Assembly (NCBI GenBank): GCA_964489845.1
Contig: CAZAZV010000003.1
Coordinates: 1 to 51,307 of the forward strand
Direction of reading: 5' to 3'
DNA: 51,307 nucleotides
DNA from: GWA1-54-12 sp964489845
GTDB taxonomy: Bacteria; Patescibacteriota; Minisyncoccia; UBA6257; GWB1-50-10
This document shows positions 23,446 through 31,756 of the stretch, one piece after another. The notes under the pieces are model-generated. The model worked only from the letters and a program-made list of their open reading frames with translations, did no database searches and had not been told where the DNA came from. Positions within the stretch are counted from its first letter, which is position 1, and every line of letters starts with the position of its first letter. The position numbers were made by a program, and so were the translations under genes.

Positions 23446-24675
23446 TCACCCATTTTCCTTTACGTACACCTCCATATTCTCGAAAACATACTGGAGCATA
23501 CTATCGGTCATCCCGTGATGGAGCCCGAGCAGAAATGAATTCTTCAGTATCATATCGGCGTTTTTCAGGTCTCCTATTCTCCGGTATGCGACATCTCGAT
23601 ATGCGGGGTGCTTCAGGATATTCCCGGAGAACAGCGGGCGCGTTTGAATCTTGCGGTGTTCCAGATAGCGGACCAATTCGTTTCTCTTGAGCGGCGAAGT
23701 TTCCTTGATGGTGACGGGGAATGCGAGCCAGTTCGTCGTGCTCCCCTGAAGCGGCTCGGGGAGTATGAAATGCTCCGCAAATGAGCCAAGAAACCCGTAC
23801 AAGGCGTTGAAATTATTGCGTCGCTTCTCCAGGAAACCACTCAGGCGCTCCAGCTGCTTGAGGCCGAAGGCGGCTTGCATCTCCGTCGGTTTGAAGTTGT
23901 AGCCGCGCTCCACGAAGACGAACGCGCTGTCGTACGCTTCTCCGTCGATCTCAAATGTCGAAAGGCGGGCATCTATGCCGTTTTCTCTGGCGGGTATGCC
24001 GCGCCCCCAATCTCTAAAGAGCCGCGCGTGCTCCCGCACTGCTTTGTCGTCCGTCATCAGCATACCACCTGCACCGCCTGCCGTAATGACGTGGGAGGCA
24101 TAGAAACTCGTCGTCGTGATATCGCTCCACGTGCCCGAGGGTTGCCCATCTATTGTTCCGCCGATGGTGTCACAGCTGTCTTCGATGAAAACAAGGTGAT
24201 GTTTGTCGCAGAACGCCCTTATGTCGCGCGTTGGGACGAAATTCCCGATGAGGTGAGGTGCCATAACCGCAACGGTTTTCGGAGAATACGCCGCTTCAAG
24301 CTGGTCCGCGTCGATGGTGTAGCGACTCATCACTACGTCGACGAAGACGGGAGTGAGGCCGGCTTGTACAATCGGCGCAACCGTCGTGTTGAAATTGCAT
24401 GCGGGCGTAATAACTTCGCTTCCCTTCGGGAAACGCATCGCCTCCAGCGCGATGAGGTTCGCTGACGAACCGGAGTTGACGAAGAGCCCGGTTTCTTTGC
24501 CGAATATGCCGGCGATTTTCCGTTCGAACTCCGCGGTTATTTCACCGACCGTCAACCAGCCCTTGCGAAGCACGGCGTCGACCGCTTGTATCTCCGCTTC
24601 GTCGAAGGCGTCCGTCGTATTCGGCGCATACCATACCCAATCCTCTCCCGGTTTGAATTCGGTGCGTTTTTCCAT
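23446..24675 (-). CDS. RfbH/ColD-like PLP-dependent sugar 3-dehydratase
   Basis: This 409-residue protein belongs to the DegT/DnrJ/EryC1/StrS fold (VNSGSSANLIALEA, FIEDSCDTIGGT). The usual PLP-binding lysine is replaced by histidine: SFYASHVITAGG, His195. That exchange marks the hexose 3-dehydratases RfbH/AscC/E1 and ColD rather than aminotransferases. RfbH and E1 also hold a [2Fe-2S] cluster on a cysteine group after this site. Here the only cysteines are at 93, 156 and 168, with none after 168, so the cluster is absent, as in ColD. The stretch FRDWGRG is nonetheless RfbH-like. The product would be a 4-keto-3,6-dideoxy sugar nucleotide. It lies 2 nt after the dehydratase gene at 24677-25738. 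Confidence 0.85.
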   Translation of the reverse strand: MEKRTEFKPGEDWVWYAPNTTDAFDEAEIQAVDAVLRKGWLTVGEITAEFERKIAGIFGKETGLFVNSGSSANLIALEAMRFPKGSEVITPACNFNTTVAPIVQAGLTPVFVDVVMSRYTIDADQLEAAYSPKTVAVMAPHLIGNFVPTRDIRAFCDKHHLVFIEDSCDTIGGTIDGQPSGTWSDITTTSFYASHVITAGGAGGMLMTDDKAVREHARLFRDWGRGIPARENGIDARLSTFEIDGEAYDSAFVFVERGYNFKPTEMQAAFGLKQLERLSGFLEKRRNNFNALYGFLGSFAEHFILPEPLQGSTTNWLAFPVTIKETSPLKRNELVRYLEHRKIQTRPLFSGNILKHPAYRDVAYRRIGDLKNADMILKNSFLLGLHHGMTDSMLQYVFENMEVYVKENG

Positions 24676-24676
24676 A

Positions 24677-25738
24677 TTAGTGCATTTCTATTTTACCTTC
24701 TTCTGTTTCTATCGGAACACAGCGCATCCATATTTTATCTTTCCACCAATCTTCGTTATTGATGTACCAATCAATTGTTTTCTTTAATCCGTCCTCGAAA
24801 CTTATCTGCGGCTCCCATCCCACTACGCGCTTTATTTTGGACGTATCGGCGGTGTGTCGGAATACCTGTCCCGGTCGGTCGCCAACATTCAGCGCGTAAG
24901 AGGTGTGTTTCACTTTATCCCCCTTGGTGTTCATTATTCTCAGAATGGTATCGGCGATCTCGTTTACCGACCGATGAGTTCCCGACCCCACATTGAAAAC
25001 TTCTCCCACTACCTGCCCGTTCGGGGCTGATAGTATCATATCGAGCGCGCGCACGAGGTCGTCCACATAGGTGAAGTCCCGGCTACTCTCGCCGCTTCCG
25101 TGAACGGTCAGTGGTTCACCCAGGATACAACTGGTTATGAAACGGGGTATTAATTTCTCCAGATGCTGTTTGGGTCCGAACATATTGAACGGCCTCACGA
25201 TGACCGCCGGTATCTTGTACGTCGTGATGTAGGAATATACCAGCCGGTCAGCCCCCACCTTCGCCGCCGCATAGGGGCTTTGAGGATTCAACGGATGATA
25301 CTCGTCCATTTTAGGATTTACCGCAGTGCCATATACCTCACTCGTAGATATATGAATGAATTTCTCTATCCTGTGCCTGTTGTTCAAGACCGCGTTTGCC
25401 ACCCGCTGCGTGCCAATAACGTCTGTTTCGAAAAAGATGGCATCGTCGAAAATAGAACGAGTGACGTGCGTCTCCGCTGCAAAATGAAGCACGATATCCG
25501 CTTGAGCGACGAGATGTTCCACCAACTTTGCGTTTTTCACATCGCCGTACCAGAAAACGAACCGCTTATCATTGCGCATCTCTGCGGGGATGTTCCGAAT
25601 ATCGGCGGCGTACGTCAGGACATCCAGAACGATGAATCGGCAGTCAAGATACTTCTTAAACAAAAACGCAAGCGCGTTGCTGCCGATAAAACCCACTCCA
25701 CCCGTAATCAGTATCGTTTTGGCGTATGGTTGAGGCAT
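24677..25738 (-). CDS. Nucleotide-sugar 4,6-dehydratase (RmlB-like)
   Basis: This 353-residue extended SDR has ITGGVGFIGSNALAF at the N-terminus, HFAAETHVTRSI, the catalytic triad region ISTSEVYGTA, and SPYAAAKVGADRLV (Tyr and Lys). These match dTDP- and CDP-glucose 4,6-dehydratases, which make a 4-keto-6-deoxy sugar nucleotide. The base (dTDP, CDP or GDP) cannot be told. It directly precedes the 3-dehydratase, which would use its product. A tryptophan-rich tail (NNEDWWKDKIWM) replaces the usual C-terminus. Confidence 0.87.
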   Translation of the reverse strand: MPQPYAKTILITGGVGFIGSNALAFLFKKYLDCRFIVLDVLTYAADIRNIPAEMRNDKRFVFWYGDVKNAKLVEHLVAQADIVLHFAAETHVTRSIFDDAIFFETDVIGTQRVANAVLNNRHRIEKFIHISTSEVYGTAVNPKMDEYHPLNPQSPYAAAKVGADRLVYSYITTYKIPAVIVRPFNMFGPKQHLEKLIPRFITSCILGEPLTVHGSGESSRDFTYVDDLVRALDMILSAPNGQVVGEVFNVGSGTHRSVNEIADTILRIMNTKGDKVKHTSYALNVGDRPGQVFRHTADTSKIKRVVGWEPQISFEDGLKKTIDWYINNEDWWKDKIWMRCVPIETEEGKIEMH

Positions 25739-25751
25739 AGTTTATATCAGC

Positions 25752-27446
25752 TTACTTCATGGCTTCAAAAATTTCAATTATGGCACGAACCCTGTCAGTG
25801 AAGAGATTCCCGCCATGGATGACCCGCTCGCGACCCCGCTCTGCGATTTTCTTCCGCTCGGATTCGTGCTGCAGATAAAAATCCACTTTGCGTTTCATCT
25901 CTTCGTATGATTCGAAGAATTCCGCCTCTTCGCCTTCCTTGAAATACTCCCCGATTTTGCTTGTACGGTAATGCAGCATAAACGCGCCGGATGCGGGGAT
26001 TTCAAAGCTGCGGCAGGCAGTCACCTCGTCGTTGTGCTCCCGCACGAATGCCAGTGCGATTTTGCTCGATATGAGCACCCTCGACATCTCATGGCACATT
26101 ACCGCTTTAAATTGTATGCATCCTTTTTTGTACAAGCAGGAATCTTTCGGGTATTTCCCCCAATTGTTGCCGTAAATCTTGATATTGTATCCGTCCCTGC
26201 AAAGCCGCTCAAGGTATTCCGACCGTCCTTCCTTCGCGTACGTACCGATGAAAACGATGTCGGCTCCGAGGTTTTTATCGGGCTTCAAATCCTCAATCGA
26301 GCCGTGACACTCTCTATCCGCCGCACACGGTAAGAACACCGATTTCACCGCACCCATCTTCAGTAGTTCACCGGCATTCACCCAGTTAAATGACAGATGG
26401 CAATCGTACAACGGAATGGACGCATAGAAAAAGTCGCTGCACGTTTTGGGGAAAAGTACGTAATCGGGGTACCATGAAAACACTTTGGCGATTTTCCTGA
26501 GCGTCTTGACCGTCGCCGGTTTTATAAACGTCGGTTTGAAGAGGAGTATCAAGTCCGGCTGAAACGCTTCGGCTTCTTTCACGAGTCCTCTATTCAGCTT
26601 CCCGGTAAAGAAATAGTGAGGTGTTTTCAGAAATTTGATGATGATGCGGTTGAAGAAATGAAATTTGAAATAATCGTTGAAGGCGACGGTTTTTACCGCT
26701 GTGCCCGTTTCTTTAAACGCTTTCACGGAAAGATCAAACGACCCTCCCTGACCCGCATCACCGCCAATGAGTACTTTCAAGTCATCATTTCGCGGCCCCA
26801 CTAGAACATCCCCGTCACTCATGATTCTCGGAGCGTATCCCCTGGAAGTGAGAAACGCCGCCACCCGCCCGCGTAATGCATCGCTGTGTATGGAGACGAA
26901 AAGCAGCGGCTTGCAGGTTTCGAGCAGATGTTCCGAGCCCCGCAAGATGTTGAACTCTTCTCCCTCGGCGTCGATTTTTATGACGCGTGGAGGAGCGATT
27001 TTCTTTTCTTTTAGCAAGTCGTCTAGGCTTGAAACCCGCACGGCGAGGTCCCCAGCGCCCCCGCTTATCGCGCCTGTCGCGCCGGAACCCCTGAAGTGAG
27101 TCGTTCCGCTCCGCACTGATACTGCGGACTCGACGACTTCCGTATTCCTGCAATCGTTCAGGACAAGATGCTTTTTCAGGAATTCGATATTTTCCGGCAA
27201 CGGCTCGAATGCGTACACTTTCCCTTCGTTGCCGACCAGTCTCGACGCGAGCAATGTGTATATCCCGACATTCGCACCGATGTCGTAAACAACGTCTTTT
27301 CTTTTAGCAAGTCGTCTAGGCTTGAAACCCGCACGGCGAGGTCCCCAGCGCCCCCGCTTATCGCGCCTGTCGCGCCGGAACCCCTGAAGTGAGTCGTTCC
27401 GCTCCGCACTGATACTGCGGACTCGACGACTTCCGTATTCCTGCAA
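25752..27446 (-). CDS. Downstream fragment of a broken FkbM-glycosyltransferase fusion
   Basis: The open frame is 564 residues. Its first 50 residues are an out-of-frame reading of the duplicated DNA. From there on it matches an FkbM methyltransferase (DVVYDIGANVGIYTLL, VIKIDAEGEEFNILRG) joined to a C-terminal glycosyltransferase of the CgeB/DUF3880 kind (FSWYPDYVLFPKTC, IVFIGTYAKEGRSEYLERL, SFEIPASGAFMLHYR). The native N-terminus (about 73 residues) is in the other fragment. Removing one copy of the 293-bp tandem duplication restores a single frame of 585 residues from 27802 to 25752. No ribosome-binding site is seen for the fragment itself. Confidence 0.75.
   Translation of the reverse strand: MQEYGSRRVRSISAERNDSLQGFRRDRRDKRGRWGPRRAGFKPRRLAKRKDVVYDIGANVGIYTLLASRLVGNEGKVYAFEPLPENIEFLKKHLVLNDCRNTEVVESAVSVRSGTTHFRGSGATGAISGGAGDLAVRVSSLDDLLKEKKIAPPRVIKIDAEGEEFNILRGSEHLLETCKPLLFVSIHSDALRGRVAAFLTSRGYAPRIMSDGDVLVGPRNDDLKVLIGGDAGQGGSFDLSVKAFKETGTAVKTVAFNDYFKFHFFNRIIIKFLKTPHYFFTGKLNRGLVKEAEAFQPDLILLFKPTFIKPATVKTLRKIAKVFSWYPDYVLFPKTCSDFFYASIPLYDCHLSFNWVNAGELLKMGAVKSVFLPCAADRECHGSIEDLKPDKNLGADIVFIGTYAKEGRSEYLERLCRDGYNIKIYGNNWGKYPKDSCLYKKGCIQFKAVMCHEMSRVLISSKIALAFVREHNDEVTACRSFEIPASGAFMLHYRTSKIGEYFKEGEEAEFFESYEEMKRKVDFYLQHESERKKIAERGRERVIHGGNLFTDRVRAIIEIFEAMK
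27002..27294. repeat. 293-bp direct tandem repeat, copy 1
   Basis: The 293 bp from 27002 are identical base for base to 27295-27587. The unit covers part of the FkbM methyltransferase domain. The bases just outside the units share only TC with the repeat, a short microhomology typical of slippage or unequal joining. Because 293 is not a multiple of 3 the duplication shifts the frame. Confidence 0.93.
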
Positions 27447-27802
27447 TCGTTCAGGACAAGATGCTTTTTCAGGAATTCGATATTTTCCGGCAACGGCTCG
27501 AATGCGTACACTTTCCCTTCGTTGCCGACCAGTCTCGACGCGAGCAATGTGTATATCCCGACATTCGCACCGATGTCGTAAACAACGTCACCGTTTTTGA
27601 CTCTCTCGGCGAACCATTTTTGCTCTTCCGCTTCGTATGTACCGAGCCAGTACCCGTTCACCCCGCTGCCTTTTATCCACTTCGCGCCCCGCAACGGGCC
27701 ACGCCGTATTTTTATCACCGTCCCCGCCGGGATAAGTTTCAACGGCAAGCGGATGAGCTTCCCGAGAAACGCTTCGCTCGATGTGCGGGGTGGATTAAAC
27801 AT
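27176..27802 (-). CDS. Upstream fragment of the broken FkbM-glycosyltransferase fusion
   Basis: The first 165 residues or so are the true N-terminus of the fusion: a basic leader (TVIKIRRGPLRGAKW), then the SAM-binding DVVYDIGANVGIYTLL and VYAFEPLPENIEFLKK. After LLKEK at the duplication junction the frame is lost, and about 40 residues of unrelated sequence follow to a stop. The fragment keeps the SAM-binding half but lacks the acidic DAEGEEF motif and the whole glycosyltransferase. It overlaps the upstream glycosyltransferase by 8 nt, so its start is well supported. Confidence 0.75.
   Translation of the reverse strand: MFNPPRTSSEAFLGKLIRLPLKLIPAGTVIKIRRGPLRGAKWIKGSGVNGYWLGTYEAEEQKWFAERVKNGDVVYDIGANVGIYTLLASRLVGNEGKVYAFEPLPENIEFLKKHLVLNDCRNTEVVESAVSVRSGTTHFRGSGATGAISGGAGDLAVRVSSLDDLLKEKTLFTTSVRMSGYTHCSRRDWSATKGKCTHSSRCRKISNS
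27295..27587. repeat. 293-bp direct tandem repeat, copy 2
   Basis: This is the second, identical unit of the tandem duplication. No mismatch to 27002-27294 was found when the two were read side by side, which points to a very recent event, an assembly artefact, or ongoing gain and loss. Confidence 0.93.
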
Positions 27803-28958
27803 GATGCCGTAATGCCCTCAGGAGACCTTCGATGTCTTTTTCATAACTGTACCCTTGGATTATCTTGGATGATTCTTCGCCGAATCTCCGGCGCATGGTT
27901 TCATCCTCTATGAGTTTCTTCAATTTTTGTGACAGTTCCTCAATGTCGCCCACGGGAAATCTGAAGCCGTTCACGCCATCGTGCACCAGGTCAAACCCCG
28001 AGCCGGGCAGGTCTGAAATCACTACGGGGAGTCCGAAATTCATTGCCTCATTCACGACCAGACCCCACGTTTCCCCCGCACCAGACGGGAGTACGAAGAT
28101 GTCCGCGAGCGTGTAGTATGCAGGCAGTTCGGTTTGATTTTTAAATCCGACGAAATGAACGTTCTCTAGCTTGTGCTGCTGCACATACGCTTCCAGAGCA
28201 AGGCGCAGCTCGCCGTCACCGGTGAATATCACATGAACGGCCGGCGCATGACAACTTGCCTCAAGCAGCGCGAATGCTTTCAGTGTGTCAAGTGGGCGCT
28301 TCTTGGGAATAAGTTTGCCGACGGAGAGCACCACGATGTCATTCGGACCGATACTATTTTTCTCCCGCAACTCATCGCGCTTCGGTTTCAACTCATGCGC
28401 CGTTTCTTGAAACCGCATGTTGTCCACCGCATACGGCGCAAAGAAAAGTTTTGTGTCCGGGACTCCGTAGTACTGGTAGAATTTCTTGTTCTCCTCGCCG
28501 ATGTAGAGGAATCTGTCAATGAGCTTGAAAAGCACGCCGCCCAGCAGCACCTTCTTTACAAATCTTCGTTTTGGTTCTTTCATCAGTTCTTGGTTCAGGG
28601 GACTTTCACCGAGCAAGAGTGTTTTCATCCCTAATAGTTTCGAAAGGAAAATTGCTCCCCAGTTTGTAAAAGAATTCCATCCGTATACAAGTAGGAAATT
28701 CGGCTTATCTTCTACCAGCCACTTCAACAAGTTGGTTACGCCTTTCAGGAAATGATAACGGTAGCCGTCGAGAAGCGGTACGTCCCATTTAATTTCTCTA
28801 TTGAATTCCTTATCGAAAAACCCCTCACCGCGGATACTCACATCGCTTTGAAAGTAAACCCTCAACTCCAGTTCCTCTCGTGCTGAAATCTTCCGGAAGA
28901 GCGGCGCCTGGTACTGGATGGGATGCGAGGTCAGTATGGCAAGCTTGATTTTACTCAT
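27795..28958 (-). CDS. Family 4 glycosyltransferase
   Basis: This 387-residue GT-B enzyme starts SKIKLAILTSHPIQYQAPLF. The donor half shows SVGKLIPKKRPLDTLKA, GDGELRLALEAY and PSGAGETWGLVVNEAMNFGLPVV with the E-x7-E motif. The ATG at 28958 is selected because it overlaps the stop of the upstream methyltransferase by 4 nt; a longer frame to 29054 reads through that gene. The donor sugar is unknown. Confidence 0.9.
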   Translation of the reverse strand: MSKIKLAILTSHPIQYQAPLFRKISAREELELRVYFQSDVSIRGEGFFDKEFNREIKWDVPLLDGYRYHFLKGVTNLLKWLVEDKPNFLLVYGWNSFTNWGAIFLSKLLGMKTLLLGESPLNQELMKEPKRRFVKKVLLGGVLFKLIDRFLYIGEENKKFYQYYGVPDTKLFFAPYAVDNMRFQETAHELKPKRDELREKNSIGPNDIVVLSVGKLIPKKRPLDTLKAFALLEASCHAPAVHVIFTGDGELRLALEAYVQQHKLENVHFVGFKNQTELPAYYTLADIFVLPSGAGETWGLVVNEAMNFGLPVVISDLPGSGFDLVHDGVNGFRFPVGDIEELSQKLKKLIEDETMRRRFGEESSKIIQGYSYEKDIEGLLRALRHHV

Positions 28959-29677
28959 TGTTTCGCTTCGACAATCAGATTCTGGGTGAAAATATCGCCC
29001 GGGGTACCCGTCTCGATACGTAAGAAGAGCTTCGAGCACTGTTCGATGCACCACCAGAGGACGTACCTGATAAACGATTTCGCCCCATGAACAACGGGGC
29101 GCTGTGGATATACGTTTATTTCCCGAAACCCCGCGACTTTCAACAACTGCTTTATGCTTTGAGCGGTGAAGGCCGTTTCATGAGTGAAGTCACCGTGCCG
29201 CAGCCGCCCCCAGAAAAGATTCCCCGCGTTGACCGTCTGCGCAACGAATGCGCCATGTTCCCCAAGTGATTCACGTACTATCTCAACGAGTTCCAGCAAC
29301 TCGTCTTTGGGGAAATGCTCGAGAAGGTCTCGCGCGAACACGAGGTCGAATTTTCCTCTCTCCCTGCCTAGAAACTCCCTCACGTCGGCAACTCTTACGT
29401 TCCGTATGCCCAGTTTCCCCGCTCGCTCCATCTGTTCCTTACTCACGTCTATGCCCTCTGCGTTCTCGTACCCTCGTTCTTGGAGCCAGTACACGAACCC
29501 CCCGTCGCCGCATCCCGCATCCAGGATTCTGGCACGCTTCTCGCGGGGCAGAAACCTCCCGTAATAACTCTCCCACGTTACGAAATGCCCCCGTATATCT
29601 GCGAGAGATGGCCTGTGATACAAATCACCCGTGTGCGTGCTTATATATCGCTCGTAAAACTTATCTCGGTAACTCAT
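28955..29677 (-). CDS. Class I SAM-dependent methyltransferase
   Basis: This 240-residue protein has motif I ILDAGCGDGGFVYWLQ, the acidic strand end AEGIDVSKEQMERA and motif DLVFARDLLEHFPKDEL. It resembles small methyltransferases in glycan clusters that modify sugars or chain ends. It overlaps gmd by 17 nt upstream and the glycosyltransferase by 4 nt downstream. Confidence 0.88.
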   Translation of the reverse strand: MSYRDKFYERYISTHTGDLYHRPSLADIRGHFVTWESYYGRFLPREKRARILDAGCGDGGFVYWLQERGYENAEGIDVSKEQMERAGKLGIRNVRVADVREFLGRERGKFDLVFARDLLEHFPKDELLELVEIVRESLGEHGAFVAQTVNAGNLFWGRLRHGDFTHETAFTAQSIKQLLKVAGFREINVYPQRPVVHGAKSFIRYVLWWCIEQCSKLFLRIETGTPGDIFTQNLIVEAKQ

Positions 29678-30704
29678 TGTGGTCCCGGGAACCCACGTCA
29701 GCCTCCACCATCATCCTGACCAATTCATCAAATTTGGTTTTCGGTTCCCACGCGAGTTCTCTCTTTGCTTTCGAAAAGTCAGCTAAAAGGTTTTCTACAT
29801 CCAGCGGCCTGAAATATGCCTTGTTTACCGAAACCAATTCTTTTCCCGTTTCCCCGTCGAAGCCCCTTTCTTCGACCCCCCTGCCGCGCCACTCGATGTT
29901 AATATCTACACTGCCAAAAGCTGCTTCCACGAAATCTCGCACGCGATAATTCTTGCCCGAACCGATCACGTAGTCATTTGGTTTCCCCCGTTGAAGCATG
30001 AGCCACATAGCTTCTACGTAGTCACCTGCGAATCCCCAATCCCTTCGACTATCGAGATTCCCCAACTCCAATTTCTCGGCTTTACCTTCCTTGATTCTCG
30101 CCACCGTTGACGTGATCTTGCGGGTAACAAACTCAAAGCCGCGCCGGGGCGACTCATGATTGAAAAGTATTCCCGAGCATGAGAATATGCCGTATGCCTC
30201 CCGATAAAATTTGGTCAGGTGAAAAGATGCCAGCTTGGATATCGCATAGGGGGATACTGGATGAAAAGGCGTGCGTTCATTCTGTGGAGACTCTTCCACA
30301 CTTCCAAACATCTCGCTGGTACCTGCGAAATAGAATTTACAGTCGGATCTCAGGTTCTTGATAGAATCCAACAAGTAATGAGTCCCGTTTATGTTGGTCT
30401 CGAGGGTTCCAAAATCATCCTTAAACGAAAGGGCTACCTGGCTCTGGGAAGCAAGGTGGTATATTTCATCTGGCTGAACAGTGTGAATCATCCTCCATAC
30501 GGTGGGGAGATCCCTCACGTCTCCGTAATGGACGGTTATCTTATCCAGGATGTGGTTTATTCTCGAAAATCTCTGACGTTGGTCCTCAAAGGCTGCTCTC
30601 CGGACAAGTCCATGAACCTCGTAGCCCTTTTTCAGAAGAAGCTCCGCCAGATATGAACCGTCCTGCCCCGTTAAACCCGTTATAATAGCTCTTTTTGTGT
30701 CCAT
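29661..30704 (-). CDS. gmd: GDP-mannose 4,6-dehydratase
   Basis: This 347-residue protein matches Gmd closely: AIITGLTGQDGSYLAELLL, HLASQSQVALSF, the catalytic FAGTSEMFGSV and SPYAISKLASFHLTK, and the substrate loop NHESPRRGFEFVTRKI. It converts GDP-mannose to GDP-4-keto-6-deoxymannose, the precursor of fucose, rhamnose, perosamine and colitose. The 3-dehydratase at 23446-24675 could use this product if it is ColD-like. It overlaps its neighbours by 17 and 25 nt. Confidence 0.94.
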   Translation of the reverse strand: MDTKRAIITGLTGQDGSYLAELLLKKGYEVHGLVRRAAFEDQRQRFSRINHILDKITVHYGDVRDLPTVWRMIHTVQPDEIYHLASQSQVALSFKDDFGTLETNINGTHYLLDSIKNLRSDCKFYFAGTSEMFGSVEESPQNERTPFHPVSPYAISKLASFHLTKFYREAYGIFSCSGILFNHESPRRGFEFVTRKITSTVARIKEGKAEKLELGNLDSRRDWGFAGDYVEAMWLMLQRGKPNDYVIGSGKNYRVRDFVEAAFGSVDINIEWRGRGVEERGFDGETGKELVSVNKAYFRPLDVENLLADFSKAKRELAWEPKTKFDELVRMMVEADVGSRDHNELPR

Positions 30705-31756
30705 AGGTTGCTGAGAAGAATTTTAATCCTGTTGCTGAAACTATCAAGCCCAAATTCACTCATGATTCGAGTCCTCAAGTAATGCTTGTCGAGGAGTCGT
30801 CCCGGTGCTTCTCCCTCTAAAACACGAAGAAGTGTTTCCTCTATTTCGCGACGATTATCGGGGTCAATTAAGAACCCCGTCTCTCCATTTAACACGGCGT
30901 CCCGAGATCCATCTTTGTTGCCTGCGATGACTGGTGTCCCGCAAGCCAATGCTTCAAGGAACACTATACCAAATCCCTCTCCCTTGCTCGGCATGATGAA
31001 CACACGAGCGAGATTATAATATCGTGCGAGGTCCTCATCACTTACTCGACCAGTGAGCACCACGCTATCCTGTAGATTCAATCTCTTTACCAAACTCTCA
31101 ACTCTTTCTCTGTCGTTGCCTTCTCCAACCAGCACGTATTTTACGCGCGGGTGTTTTCTCTTTATGTCGGGGAGGATTTCTATAACTTTGTCGTATCCTT
31201 TATACGCTTCGCTTGAGTTGAGCCGCGCCACAGTAAGGATAATTTCATCTGAAACTTTCAATCCTAGTTTCTTTATCGCCTGCTCATTGCTTCCCTCCTG
31301 TATATCGAACTCATCACCGTTGACTGTGGGGGGGAGCATTGTGATTCTTTTCGGAGAAATTCCCGCCCCGCTCACCATTTTGTCGAATGTGAACTTTGAT
31401 ATCGTGACGACCTGAATTGCTTCCCTAAGATACTCAATCTTCGCTCTTTCGTTCTTTAGATTCCACACCTCTATTCCATATGTGAATGCCACATACTGTA
31501 TCCCCACGATTCGATGGAGATAATAGGAAATGGGCAGGAAATTGACGTGACTACAAAACGTAGCCGACGGTTTTGCAAAAACCGCTCCAGCGATGGCTTC
31601 AAGGATGAAAACTATCTTATGGAAAAGAGTCGGACCACGCAGTTCAACAAGATAAACTTCAACTCCGAGCTTCTTCAGAGCATGTATAACGTCTCGATTG
31701 TATCGCTGAATACCGCCGACCCAAGAGAGTTGAGTGGAGAGGAAAAGAATTTTCAT
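30680..31756 (-). CDS. Family 4 glycosyltransferase
   Basis: This 358-residue GT-B enzyme starts MKILFLSTQLSWVGGIQRYN, the glycine-rich acceptor loop of GT4. The donor half has VARLNSSEAYKGYD, LVGEGNDRERVESL and PSKGEGFGIVFLEALACGTPV with the E-x7-E motif. It overlaps the epimerase upstream by 4 nt (ATGA). The sequence resembles mannosyl- and GDP-sugar-using GT4 enzymes, in keeping with gmd beside it, but specificity is not proved. Confidence 0.9.
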   Translation of the reverse strand: MKILFLSTQLSWVGGIQRYNRDVIHALKKLGVEVYLVELRGPTLFHKIVFILEAIAGAVFAKPSATFCSHVNFLPISYYLHRIVGIQYVAFTYGIEVWNLKNERAKIEYLREAIQVVTISKFTFDKMVSGAGISPKRITMLPPTVNGDEFDIQEGSNEQAIKKLGLKVSDEIILTVARLNSSEAYKGYDKVIEILPDIKRKHPRVKYVLVGEGNDRERVESLVKRLNLQDSVVLTGRVSDEDLARYYNLARVFIMPSKGEGFGIVFLEALACGTPVIAGNKDGSRDAVLNGETGFLIDPDNRREIEETLLRVLEGEAPGRLLDKHYLRTRIMSEFGLDSFSNRIKILLSNLWTQKELL

